Below are positions 5,350-10,396 of a DNA stretch of 10,396 nucleotides, one piece after another. Each line of letters starts with the position of its first letter. Positions within the stretch are counted from its first letter, which is position 1. A program made the position numbers and the translations under genes. This DNA is from Actinomycetota bacterium (lineage in GTDB: Bacteria; Actinomycetota; Actinomycetes; JACCUZ01), in assembly GCA_030841195.1 (NCBI GenBank), contig JAVEDA010000288.1, forward strand, positions 1 to 10,396, given 5' to 3'. Under the pieces are notes generated by a model. It was not told where the DNA came from and searched no databases. It saw only the letters and a list, made by a program, of their open reading frames with translations.

Positions 5350-6699
5350 ATGCAGCCCATGCCCGCGGCCCCCCACGACGTTGACGATGACCTGCGCACC
5401 GAGGTCCTGAGCCTGTGCCAGGCCCTGATCCGGGTCGACACGACCAACCCGCCCGGACGCGAGACAGCAGCGGCGGTGCTGCTGCGGGACTACCTGGAGG
5501 CGGCAGGGGTCGCCTGCGAGCTGGTCGCCCGGGACCCCGACCGGGCCAACCTGGTCGCGCGCATCCCGGGTTCCGGCGGCGGTCCATCGCTGGCCTTCGT
5601 CGGGCACCTGGACGTGGTGCCGGCCGACCCGCGCGACTGGACCCACCCGCCCTTCGACGCCGTCGTCGACGACGGCTACCTCTACGGTCGGGGCGCCGTG
5701 GACATGAAGAACGAGCTGGCGGCCCGCGTGGTCGCGATGGCCAGGCTGGCCCGATCGGGCTTCCGGCCCCGTGGTGACCTGTGGCTGCTCGCGGTCGCCG
5801 ACGAGGAGGACGGCTCGGCCGACGTCGGCATGCGCTGGCTGCTCGAGCACCGCCCCGACATCCGGCCGGACTTCGCGCTGAACGAGGGCGACGGGCTGCG
5901 GCTGGAACTGACCGACGGTCGCGCCGTGATGGGCATCGCGGTCGGCGACAAGGGAACCTACCCGGCGCGGGTCACCGCGATCGGCGAGGCGGCGCACGCC
6001 TCGATGCCCGCCCAGGGCCGCAACGCGGTGCCGCTGCTGGCCGAGCTGCTGCGCCGGGTGGGGAGTGGGCTGCCCGACCCGAAGCCGAGCCCGGTGGTCG
6101 ACCGGATGGTGGCTGTCCTCACCGGTCGGTCCGTGCCGGACGACGCCGACGGGTACCGCTCAGCCCTCGCGGTCGCAGCCGCCATGCACCCCGCGCTCGA
6201 GCACCTCGTCCCGGCGGTCGCCGGCATCACGATGGCGCCGACGATGCTCACCGGGTCGAGCAAGCGCAACGTGATGCCCGGCCGGGCCAGCGTCGAGCTC
6301 GACTGCCGGATCCTGCCGGGCACGACCGAGGCGGACGTCGAGCGCGAGGTGCGCGAACGGCTCGGTACCGGCATCCCCTACGAGCTGGACTGGCCGGAGC
6401 AGCTCGTCGCCGGCAGCAGCTCGCCTGCGGAGGGTCCACTGTTCGACGTCTGCCAGGCGTTCATGGACACGGCCGACCCCGGCACGGTCCTGCTGCCCGC
6501 CCTGTCGACCGGCTTCACCGACTCGGTCTACCTGCGCGCGGCGTGCGGCACCGTGGCCTACGGCTTCAGCCCGATGCTGGCGACGCCGGCCGACGTGGCG
6601 CTGGCGGGCTTCCATGCCAAGGACGAGCGGGTACACGTCGACGACCTGCAGTTGGCGGTGCGCTTCCACGAGCAGGCCGCGCGCGCCCTGCTGGGCTGA
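5350..6699 (+). CDS. M20 family metallopeptidase (ArgE/DapE/carboxypeptidase type)
   Basis: A two-zinc hydrolase of about 449 residues that cleaves an amide bond in a peptide or acylated amino acid; the substrate cannot be read from sequence. Catalytic-domain motifs are complete (numbered from ATG 5350): HLD with His86 (ligand) and Asp88, the bridging Asp118 in GRGAVDMK, DEED with Glu152 (base) and Glu153 (ligand), Glu179 in LNEGD, and His422 in GFHAKDERV. The dimerisation (lid) domain begins after GDKGTYPARV, with AAHASMP (His216). No signal peptide is seen, so it is probably cytoplasmic, with a role in peptide turnover or amino-acid salvage. The start is uncertain among GTG 5344, ATG 5350 and ATG 5359; none has a good Shine-Dalgarno. 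It stands alone between hairpins and converges on the cysteine-rich gene. In the database it would most likely appear as an M20/M25/M40 family metallo-hydrolase. Confidence 0.93.
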   Translation: MQPMPAAPHDVDDDLRTEVLSLCQALIRVDTTNPPGRETAAAVLLRDYLEAAGVACELVARDPDRANLVARIPGSGGGPSLAFVGHLDVVPADPRDWTHPPFDAVVDDGYLYGRGAVDMKNELAARVVAMARLARSGFRPRGDLWLLAVADEEDGSADVGMRWLLEHRPDIRPDFALNEGDGLRLELTDGRAVMGIAVGDKGTYPARVTAIGEAAHASMPAQGRNAVPLLAELLRRVGSGLPDPKPSPVVDRMVAVLTGRSVPDDADGYRSALAVAAAMHPALEHLVPAVAGITMAPTMLTGSSKRNVMPGRASVELDCRILPGTTEADVEREVRERLGTGIPYELDWPEQLVAGSSSPAEGPLFDVCQAFMDTADPGTVLLPALSTGFTDSVYLRAACGTVAYGFSPMLATPADVALAGFHAKDERVHVDDLQLAVRFHEQAARALLG

Positions 6700-6718
6700 T
6701 CGTTGACTCGTCCACGAC

Positions 6719-6742
6719 GACCGCTGGGTGAAGCCAGCAGTC
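6719..6742. terminator. Imperfect hairpin between convergent genes, possible bidirectional terminator
   Basis: GAC (6719-6721) and GCTGG (6723-6727) pair with CCAGC (6734-6738) and GTC (6740-6742), with one mismatch and a 6-nt loop. It lies in the 71-nt gap between the M20 stop and the convergent cysteine-rich gene, where a terminator would be expected. It has no U-tract on either strand. Confidence 0.35.
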
Positions 6743-6770
6743 GGCTCCGGGCTCGGGGACGTCCACCCGG

Positions 6771-7523
6771 TCAGCGCGTGCGTGGCTTCTTCGGGTCCGC
6801 CGGGTGCAGGGCGAAGCGGCGCCGCGAGGTGAGGTGGGCCTGGCAGTGGGTGGCCAGCTCGTCGTACCCCTTCTGCCCCATCAGCTCGACGAGCTCGGCG
6901 CGCATCGAGAGGTAGACCGGCTCGGCGGCGACGTGCGCCTCGGTGTTGCCGCTGCAGTACCAGTCCAGGTCGTGACCGCCGGGGCCCCAGCCGCGCCGGT
7001 CGTACTCGCCGATGACGACGACCTGCATCTCGGTGCCGTCGCCCCGGTCGACCCGTTCGAAGGTCCGCCGGATCGGCAGCTGCCAGCACACGTCCGGCTT
7101 GGTCTCGAGGAAGTGTCGCCCGGTGCGCAGCGCGAGGCCGTGCAGGGCGCACCCCTCGCCGCCGGCGAAACCGGGCCGGTTGGCGAAGATGCAGGCGCCG
7201 TCGACCACCCGGGTCTTGCGCGCCCCCTCCTCGTCCTTCTCGGTCCAGTCCTTGGGGTCGTAGTGCTGCCACGTCTCCGGGGTGAGCTCCTTGACGAAGC
7301 TCTTCACCCGCTTCTCGTCGGCCTTGTCGGAGAAGTGCGCACCGAGGGTGCAGCACCCCACACCGGGGGGCTGGTCGGCGTAGATGCCCTGGCACCCGTT
7401 GCCGAAGATGCACGACCAGTTGGACGTCAGCCAGGTCAGGTCGGCTCGGAACGACTGCTCGTCGTCAGCGGGGTCGGGAAACTCGATCCACGCGCGGGGA
7501 AAGTCCAGGGGAACCTCGGGCAC
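6771..7523 (-). CDS. Cysteine-rich conserved protein, DUF3109/YkgJ-like putative metal or Fe-S binder
   Basis: A 250-residue protein without signal peptide or membrane segment. From GTG 7523 it has nine cysteines: 38, 44, 57, 58, 111, 125, 146, 190, 227. Their layout is C-x5-C-x12-CC, then C-x13-C, then KPDVCWQLPIR. It resembles the DUF3109/YkgJ group (a cysteine cluster ending in CC, an internal C...C pair, and KPxxCxxxPIR), thought to bind zinc or an iron-sulphur cluster. The family match is from pattern memory, and the function is unknown. I recall a similar protein, Rv0495c of M. tuberculosis, divergent from the ppx1 gene Rv0496 just as here, so the pairing may be conserved. The start is open: GTG 7523 (VPEVPLDFPRAW) follows a TAGGCT box by 5 nt, while GTG 7547 would add 8 residues including one more Cys. 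Neither has a Shine-Dalgarno. Confidence 0.8.
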   Translation of the reverse strand: MPEVPLDFPRAWIEFPDPADDEQSFRADLTWLTSNWSCIFGNGCQGIYADQPPGVGCCTLGAHFSDKADEKRVKSFVKELTPETWQHYDPKDWTEKDEEGARKTRVVDGACIFANRPGFAGGEGCALHGLALRTGRHFLETKPDVCWQLPIRRTFERVDRGDGTEMQVVVIGEYDRRGWGPGGHDLDWYCSGNTEAHVAAEPVYLSMRAELVELMGQKGYDELATHCQAHLTSRRRFALHPADPKKPRTR

Positions 7524-7530
7524 GACACAC

Positions 7531-7536
7531 AGCCTA
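7531..7536 (-). promoter_or_regulatory. Candidate -10 box for the cysteine-rich gene
   Basis: TAGGCT on the minus strand fits TAnnnT and ends 7 nt before position 7523 counted inclusively (5 intervening with tight numbering of the GTGTC spacer plus the codon edge), so transcription could begin at or within the GTG start codon region. The same hexamer precedes the isomerase gene at 8552-8557. It is the main reason for choosing the shorter start. Confidence 0.3.
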
Positions 7537-7598
7537 GGCCCGCCCACGCGGGTAAGTTGCGATCGACGTCAAGGTCTGTCGTCACACGGACGTACGAC

Positions 7599-7605
7599 GG
7601 GAGGG
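7599..7605 (+). promoter_or_regulatory. Strong ribosome binding site of the ppx-like gene
   Basis: GGGAGGG lies 6 nt before the GTG at 7612 and decides that start against the in-frame upstream opening that runs back to 7384 through the antisense of the neighbouring gene. It is the best Shine-Dalgarno in the right half of the window apart from the one before 10303. Confidence 0.8.
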
Positions 7606-7611
7606 CGACCC

Positions 7612-8547
7612 GTGCGGCTCGCAGTGCTCGACGTCGGCTCCAACACCGTGCACCTGCTGGTCGTGGACGCGCACGAGGGGGCCAGGCCGCTGCCTGCCCA
7701 CTCCGACAAGGCCGAGCTGCGGCTGGCCGAGCACCTCACCGACGACGGCCACATCGACGACACCGGGCGGTCCCGGTTGATCGAGTGCGTGCAGCACGCG
7801 CTGGAGGTGGCCGAGGACCGCGGCACCGAGGACCTCGTGGCGTTCGCCACCTCCGCGCTCCGCGAGGCACCCAACGGACCGGAGGTGCTGGCGGCGGTCC
7901 GGGACGAGACGGGTGTCGAGCTCGAGGTCCTGACCGGGAACGACGAGGCGCGGCTCACGTTCCTCGCGGTGCGGCGCTGGTTCGGCTGGTCGTCGGGCCG
8001 CCTGATGGTGATCGACATCGGCGGCGGGTCGCTCGAGCTCGCCGCGGGCATCGACGAACTGCCGGACGCGGTGGCGTCGCTCCCGTTGGGCGCCGGCCGG
8101 CTCACCCGATCGATGCTGCCCGGCGACCCGCCGTCCGGGCACGAGGTCAAGGCGCTGCGCAAGCACGTGCGGGCGCAGGTGGCCGGCCAGCTGCGCCCGT
8201 TCGAGACGCTCGGCGAGGCCGACCATGTCGTCGGCACGTCCAAGACGTTCAAGCAGCTGGCCAGGCTGGCCGGGGCGCCGGGCGCGGAGGAGGGCGAGCG
8301 GGTTCCTCGGATGCTCAGCCTGGCCGACCTCGACAAGTGGGTGCCGAAGCTCGCCGGCATGACTTACGAGGAACGCGCCGAGCTGCCCGGCGTGTCGACC
8401 GGCCGGGCCCCGCAGCTGCTCGCCGGCGCCATCGTGGCCGAGGCCGTGATGGCGCTGCTCGACGTCGACGAGGTGCAGGTCTGCCCGTGGGCGCTGCGGG
8501 AGGGCATCATCCTGCGCCGACTCGACTGGATTCGTCCCGACGACTGA
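7612..8547 (+). CDS. Ppx/GppA family phosphatase (exopolyphosphatase / pppGpp phosphatase)
   Basis: A 311-residue member of the ASKHA-fold Ppx/GppA family, which removes terminal phosphate from polyphosphate or from pppGpp. Visible motifs: the N-terminal phosphate-binding loop LDVGSNTVHLLV (6-17), FATSALREAPN (78-88), VLTGNDEARL (106-115) with the acidic residues where the catalytic base lies, and the second phosphate loop IDIGGGSLEL (134-143), then LPLGAGRLT (157-165) and VGTSKTFKQLA (207-217). It is the short, two-domain actinobacterial form without the C-terminal HD-like extension of E. coli Ppx, as in mycobacterial Ppx1. The sequence cannot tell which substrate dominates. It heads a + strand cluster: 17 nt separate it from the isomerase-like gene. 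It links to stringent-response or polyphosphate metabolism. GTG 7612 is supported by GGGAGGG. Confidence 0.93.
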   Translation: MRLAVLDVGSNTVHLLVVDAHEGARPLPAHSDKAELRLAEHLTDDGHIDDTGRSRLIECVQHALEVAEDRGTEDLVAFATSALREAPNGPEVLAAVRDETGVELEVLTGNDEARLTFLAVRRWFGWSSGRLMVIDIGGGSLELAAGIDELPDAVASLPLGAGRLTRSMLPGDPPSGHEVKALRKHVRAQVAGQLRPFETLGEADHVVGTSKTFKQLARLAGAPGAEEGERVPRMLSLADLDKWVPKLAGMTYEERAELPGVSTGRAPQLLAGAIVAEAVMALLDVDEVQVCPWALREGIILRRLDWIRPDD

Positions 8548-8551
8548 CGCA

Positions 8552-8557
8552 TAGGCT
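8552..8557 (+). promoter_or_regulatory. Candidate internal -10 box before the isomerase-like gene
   Basis: TAGGCT fits TAnnnT and is followed by 7 nt and then ATG 8565, ideal for a leaderless transcript. No Shine-Dalgarno precedes that ATG. It lies in the 17-nt gap after the ppx-like gene, so the second and third genes may be transcribed both from the upstream promoter and from here. No clear -35 is seen. Confidence 0.4.
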
Positions 8558-8564
8558 GGACGGC

Positions 8565-9389
8565 ATGCAACGGACGGTTCGGGTGCCCGGCGCGAAGGTC
8601 GCCCTCTCCACCGCCTCCTGCTACCCGGAGACCTGCACGACCGCCTTCGAGATGGCCGCTGACCTCGGGTTCGACGGTGTCGAGGTGATGGTCTGGACCG
8701 ACCCGGTGAGCCAGGACCCGGACGCCCTCCGCGGGCTGTCGGACCGGTTCGGCGTGCCGGTGCTCGCCATTCATGCCCCCTGCCTGCTGCTCACCCAGCG
8801 GGTCTGGTCGACCGACCCCTGGACCAAGTTGCAACGGGCCCAGGCAGCGGCCGAGCGGGTCGGCGCCGGCACCGTCGTCGTGCACCCGCCGTTCCGCTGG
8901 CAGCGGGAGTACGCCCGTGGCTTCGTCGACGGGCTGCACCGGATGCAGAACGAGACCGACGTGACCTTCGCGGTCGAGAACATGTTCCCCTGGAAGGCCC
9001 GCAACCGCGAGATCGCGGCCTACCTGCCGCACTGGGACCTGCTCGAGCTCGACTACCCGGCCACCACGCTGGACCTCTCGCACACCGCGGTCTCGGACTC
9101 CGACGCGATTCAGGTGGTCGAGGCGCTGGGCGACCGGCTGCGGCACGTCCACCTCGCCGACGGCTCGGGCTCGAACAAGGACGAGCACCTCGTGCCCGGT
9201 CGCGGCGGCCAGCCGTGCGCGGAGGTCCTGGAGCGGCTCGCCCGCGGCGGTTACGACGGGACCGTCGTGCTGGAGATCAACACCCGACGGGCCGTGAACC
9301 GGGACGAGCGGGAGGCCGACCTCGCGGAGGGGCTCGCGTTCGCGCGGCTGAACCTCGCGGCGGCCGCCGGCTCGGCGTCCGGTCCGTGA
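8565..9389 (+). CDS. Sugar phosphate isomerase/epimerase-like TIM-barrel protein
   Basis: A 274-residue xylose-isomerase-like TIM barrel (AP-endonuclease-2 superfamily). Strand-end metal-site residues are recognisable: LGFDGVEVMVW with Glu40, LAIHAPC (His70), VVVHPPF (His107), VENMFPW (Glu138), TLDLSHT (Asp170, His173), HVHLADG (His196, Asp199) and VLEINT (Glu237). The set matches sugar isomerases/epimerases that bind a divalent metal, but the substrate is unknown. DNA-repair endonuclease IV shares the fold yet has more ligands and a different pattern, so I reject that. An insertion-like loop SGSNKDEHLVPGRGG (201-215) with a conserved HLVPGRG is typical of the isomerase side. ATG 8565 is 17 nt after the ppx-like stop; its stop overlaps the next start by 4 nt. 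I recall a homologue near ppx1 in mycobacteria (Rv0498). Confidence 0.9.
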   Translation: MQRTVRVPGAKVALSTASCYPETCTTAFEMAADLGFDGVEVMVWTDPVSQDPDALRGLSDRFGVPVLAIHAPCLLLTQRVWSTDPWTKLQRAQAAAERVGAGTVVVHPPFRWQREYARGFVDGLHRMQNETDVTFAVENMFPWKARNREIAAYLPHWDLLELDYPATTLDLSHTAVSDSDAIQVVEALGDRLRHVHLADGSGSNKDEHLVPGRGGQPCAEVLERLARGGYDGTVVLEINTRRAVNRDEREADLAEGLAFARLNLAAAAGSASGP

Positions 9390-10129
9390 CCGACCGCCAG
9401 CTCTTCGACGGGGTCGCGGCCGACTACGACGCCTACCGGCCCGACTACCCGGCCCAGCTCTTCGACGCGCTGGAGTCGGCGATGGGGCAGCCGCTGCTGT
9501 GGTCGCACGTCTGCGACGTCGGCGCAGGGACCGGCATCTCGTCCCGGGCCATCGCCGGCCGGGGCGCCACGGTGACCGCTGTCGACCCGGGTCTCGGCGT
9601 GCTGCAGGTGCTCCGCTCGAAGTCGACGTCGAGGGTGCTTCCCGTCGTGGGTGACGGCAACGCGCTGCCGCTGGCCGACGGCCAGTTCGACCTCGTGTCC
9701 TACGCGCAGTCGTTCCACTGGACCGATCCGGATCGCGCGGTCGGCGAGGCGTTCCGCGTGCTCAAGCCCGGCGGTGTGCTGGCCCTCTGGTGGAACCGGC
9801 ACGACGTGTCGGTGCCGTGGTTCGCCCAGCACCAGCAGCGGCTGTTCGCCGCATGCGGATGGGCCGGGCACGACGACGAGGCCTGGGCTGCACAGTTGCT
9901 TGCCGGGCCGCGCTGGCACAGCCGGGTGGCCACCGTCGAGATCCCCTGGACCCGGCGGATGTCGGTGGTCGACTTCGGCCGCAACATCATGACCAAGTCC
10001 TACGTGTTCGGGATGGGTGACCGGGCGCCGGACGTGGTCGCCGCCGAGGTCGACGAGCTGACCAGGGAACACCCCGACGGCTACATCGACGAACCCTTCT
10101 CGACGTACGCCGTGATGGCCCGCCGCTAG
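9386..10129 (+). CDS. Class I SAM-dependent methyltransferase
   Basis: A 247-residue methyltransferase of the UbiE/Methyltransf_11 type. After a short N-terminal segment FDGVAADYDAYRPDYP (8-22, the usual entry of this group) come motif I VCDVGAGTG (42-50), the acidic residue ending strand 2 in TAVDPG (Asp67), GDGNALPL (89-96), motif II FDLVSYAQSFHW (101-112) and RVLKPGG (124-130). The C-terminal half (HDVSVPWFAQHQQRLF onward) is variable and gives no substrate. YAQSFHW with a tryptophan after the HW step is common in the group of uncharacterised small-molecule methyltransferases. It starts at GTG 9386, whose GTGA overlaps the TGA of the isomerase-like gene, implying translational coupling. 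A role acting on the same pathway as that gene is plausible but unproven. The longer in-frame opening to 9215 is antisense-like shadow. Confidence 0.92.
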   Translation: MTDRQLFDGVAADYDAYRPDYPAQLFDALESAMGQPLLWSHVCDVGAGTGISSRAIAGRGATVTAVDPGLGVLQVLRSKSTSRVLPVVGDGNALPLADGQFDLVSYAQSFHWTDPDRAVGEAFRVLKPGGVLALWWNRHDVSVPWFAQHQQRLFAACGWAGHDDEAWAAQLLAGPRWHSRVATVEIPWTRRMSVVDFGRNIMTKSYVFGMGDRAPDVVAAEVDELTREHPDGYIDEPFSTYAVMARR

Positions 10130-10302
10130 GTTCCCGCGGTACGGCGGTATCGCGATCCTCGTGAGATAACGCGATGTCGCGGTTTGGTGACCCCTTGTGT
10201 CACAGACCACTCTGGGATAGAACATGCTGGTTCGTCCCCGCCTTTTCGTCCCGTCTGGCCCGGTTCGGGCCGACCAGTGCGATGCCCTTCGGAAGGAAAC
10301 AC
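10130..10302 (+). promoter_or_regulatory. Dyad-rich promoter/leader region of the exported protein gene
   Basis: The gap holds several structures. ATCGCG (10149-10154) and CGCGAT (10170-10175) flank CTCGTGAG. GTGAC (10187-10191) and GTCAC (10199-10203) form a dyad, also readable as GTnAC direct repeats 12 nt apart. A weak promoter candidate is TTGTGT (10195-10200), 17 nt, TAGAAC (10218-10223). A bulged 9-bp hairpin GTC-t-GGCCCG / CGGGCC-GAC spans 10253-10274 with a GTT loop. The Shine-Dalgarno GGAAGGA (10291-10297) lies 5 nt before ATG 10303. The dyad overlaps the putative -35, so it could be a repressor or activator site. I do not see the conserved blocks of a c-di-AMP (ydaO) riboswitch. Confidence 0.4.
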
Positions 10303-10396
10303 ATGCGATTGCGCAGCATGCTTGCCCTGTGCGCTGCGACGGCCACCGCCGTCTCAGTACTGGGTGTGCCCGCTGGAGCTCAGGAGTCGTCGCCCA
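10303..10396 (+). CDS. Exported protein, N-terminal fragment (gene continues past the window)
   Basis: The first 31 codons of a gene cut by the right edge. The reading MRLRSMLALCAATATAV plus SVLGVPAGA is a textbook Sec signal peptide: two arginines at positions 2 and 4, a hydrophobic core of about 15 residues, and a signal-peptidase I site PAGA-QE with Ala at -1 and Gly/Ala before it. A lipobox is absent; Cys10 is in the core. The mature protein begins QESSP and may be extracellular or cell-wall attached. Its identity cannot be determined. Cell-wall hydrolases of the NlpC/P60 or Rpf type often have such leaders and structured 5' regions in actinobacteria, but this is only a guess. The start is supported by GGAAGGA 5 nt upstream. 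Confidence 0.8.
   Translation, partial: MRLRSMLALCAATATAVSVLGVPAGAQESSP

Noticed and set aside
6160..7413. A 417-codon minus-strand frame
   Set aside because: It spans the convergent ends of the M20 and cysteine-rich genes in a wrong frame, with low-complexity Arg-rich translation.
6804..9389. An open frame of 861 codons on the + strand
   Set aside because: It is antisense to the cysteine-rich gene and then off-frame in the ppx-like gene, and only its last third is the real isomerase-like protein. The first two thirds are Arg/Ala/Gly/Pro-rich with no recognisable domain, as GC-rich shadow frames are.
8565..9389. Endonuclease IV (Nfo)
   Set aside because: The fold is shared, but the ligand pattern and loops fit the sugar isomerase/epimerase branch better.
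10187..10203. GTGAC/GTCAC as a CRP/GlxR cAMP-receptor site
   Set aside because: The half-sites GTGA and TCAC are 9 nt apart here, while the CRP family needs 6.
9251..10225. A 324-codon minus-strand frame opposite the methyltransferase
   Set aside because: Antisense shadow of a gene with clear SAM-binding motifs; no start signal or domain.
10130..10302. c-di-AMP (ydaO) riboswitch before the exported protein, suggested by disA in the window
   Set aside because: The conserved ydaO blocks are not recognisable, and the leader after the putative promoter is too short.

Overview
The window reads as chromosomal core sequence from a high-GC actinobacterium. Codon third positions are strongly G/C biased, GTG starts are common, Shine-Dalgarno sites are often poor or absent, and several genes sit 5-8 nt behind a TAnnnT -10 box, as expected for leaderless actinobacterial transcripts. 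The radA-disA pair, and a divergent cysteine-rich protein / Ppx-GppA / TIM-barrel group that I recall from mycobacteria (Rv0495c-Rv0496-Rv0498), point the same way. I cannot fix the genus or order. No tRNA, rRNA, CRISPR array, insertion sequence, phage gene or toxin-antitoxin pair is visible.

Layout, left to right. A lone STAS-domain anti-sigma-factor antagonist (+, 237-599) lies behind a possible SigB/SigF-type promoter. After a hairpin-rich gap comes a UPF0303 / haem-degrading-domain protein (+, 782-1252). It runs tail to tail into disA (-), with a 10-nt overlap of the coding ends. On the minus strand, radA (3837-2446) is followed by disA (2328-1243), a genome-stability pair: RadA is a RecA-like branch-migration ATPase and DisA a DNA-scanning diadenylate cyclase that makes c-di-AMP. 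A GC-rich hairpin and a candidate internal promoter separate them, so disA may be transcribed partly on its own. Upstream of radA, on the same strand, is a PIG-L/LmbE-type deacetylase (4617-3904). It is divergent from a DUF1203 protein (+, 4688-5167). An M20 metallopeptidase follows (+, 5350-6699).

The M20 gene converges, across a small imperfect hairpin, on a cysteine-rich DUF3109/YkgJ-like protein (-, 7523-6771). Divergent from that starts a three-gene + strand cluster: an exopolyphosphatase/pppGpp phosphatase-family protein (7612-8547), a sugar-phosphate isomerase/epimerase-like TIM barrel (8565-9389) and a class I SAM methyltransferase (9386-10129). Spacings of 17 nt and -4 nt indicate co-transcription, and the last junction looks translationally coupled. 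At the right edge a 173-nt region full of dyads leads into the first 31 codons of an exported protein with a clear Sec signal peptide.

Functionally the window joins stress and nucleotide signalling (STAS, DisA, Ppx/GppA) with DNA repair (RadA) and several housekeeping hydrolases. I found no convincing new multi-gene system. The most useful leads are regulatory: a radA promoter resembling the RecA-independent (PafBC-type) DNA-damage promoters, several candidate leaderless -10 boxes, and the structured 5' region of the exported protein.
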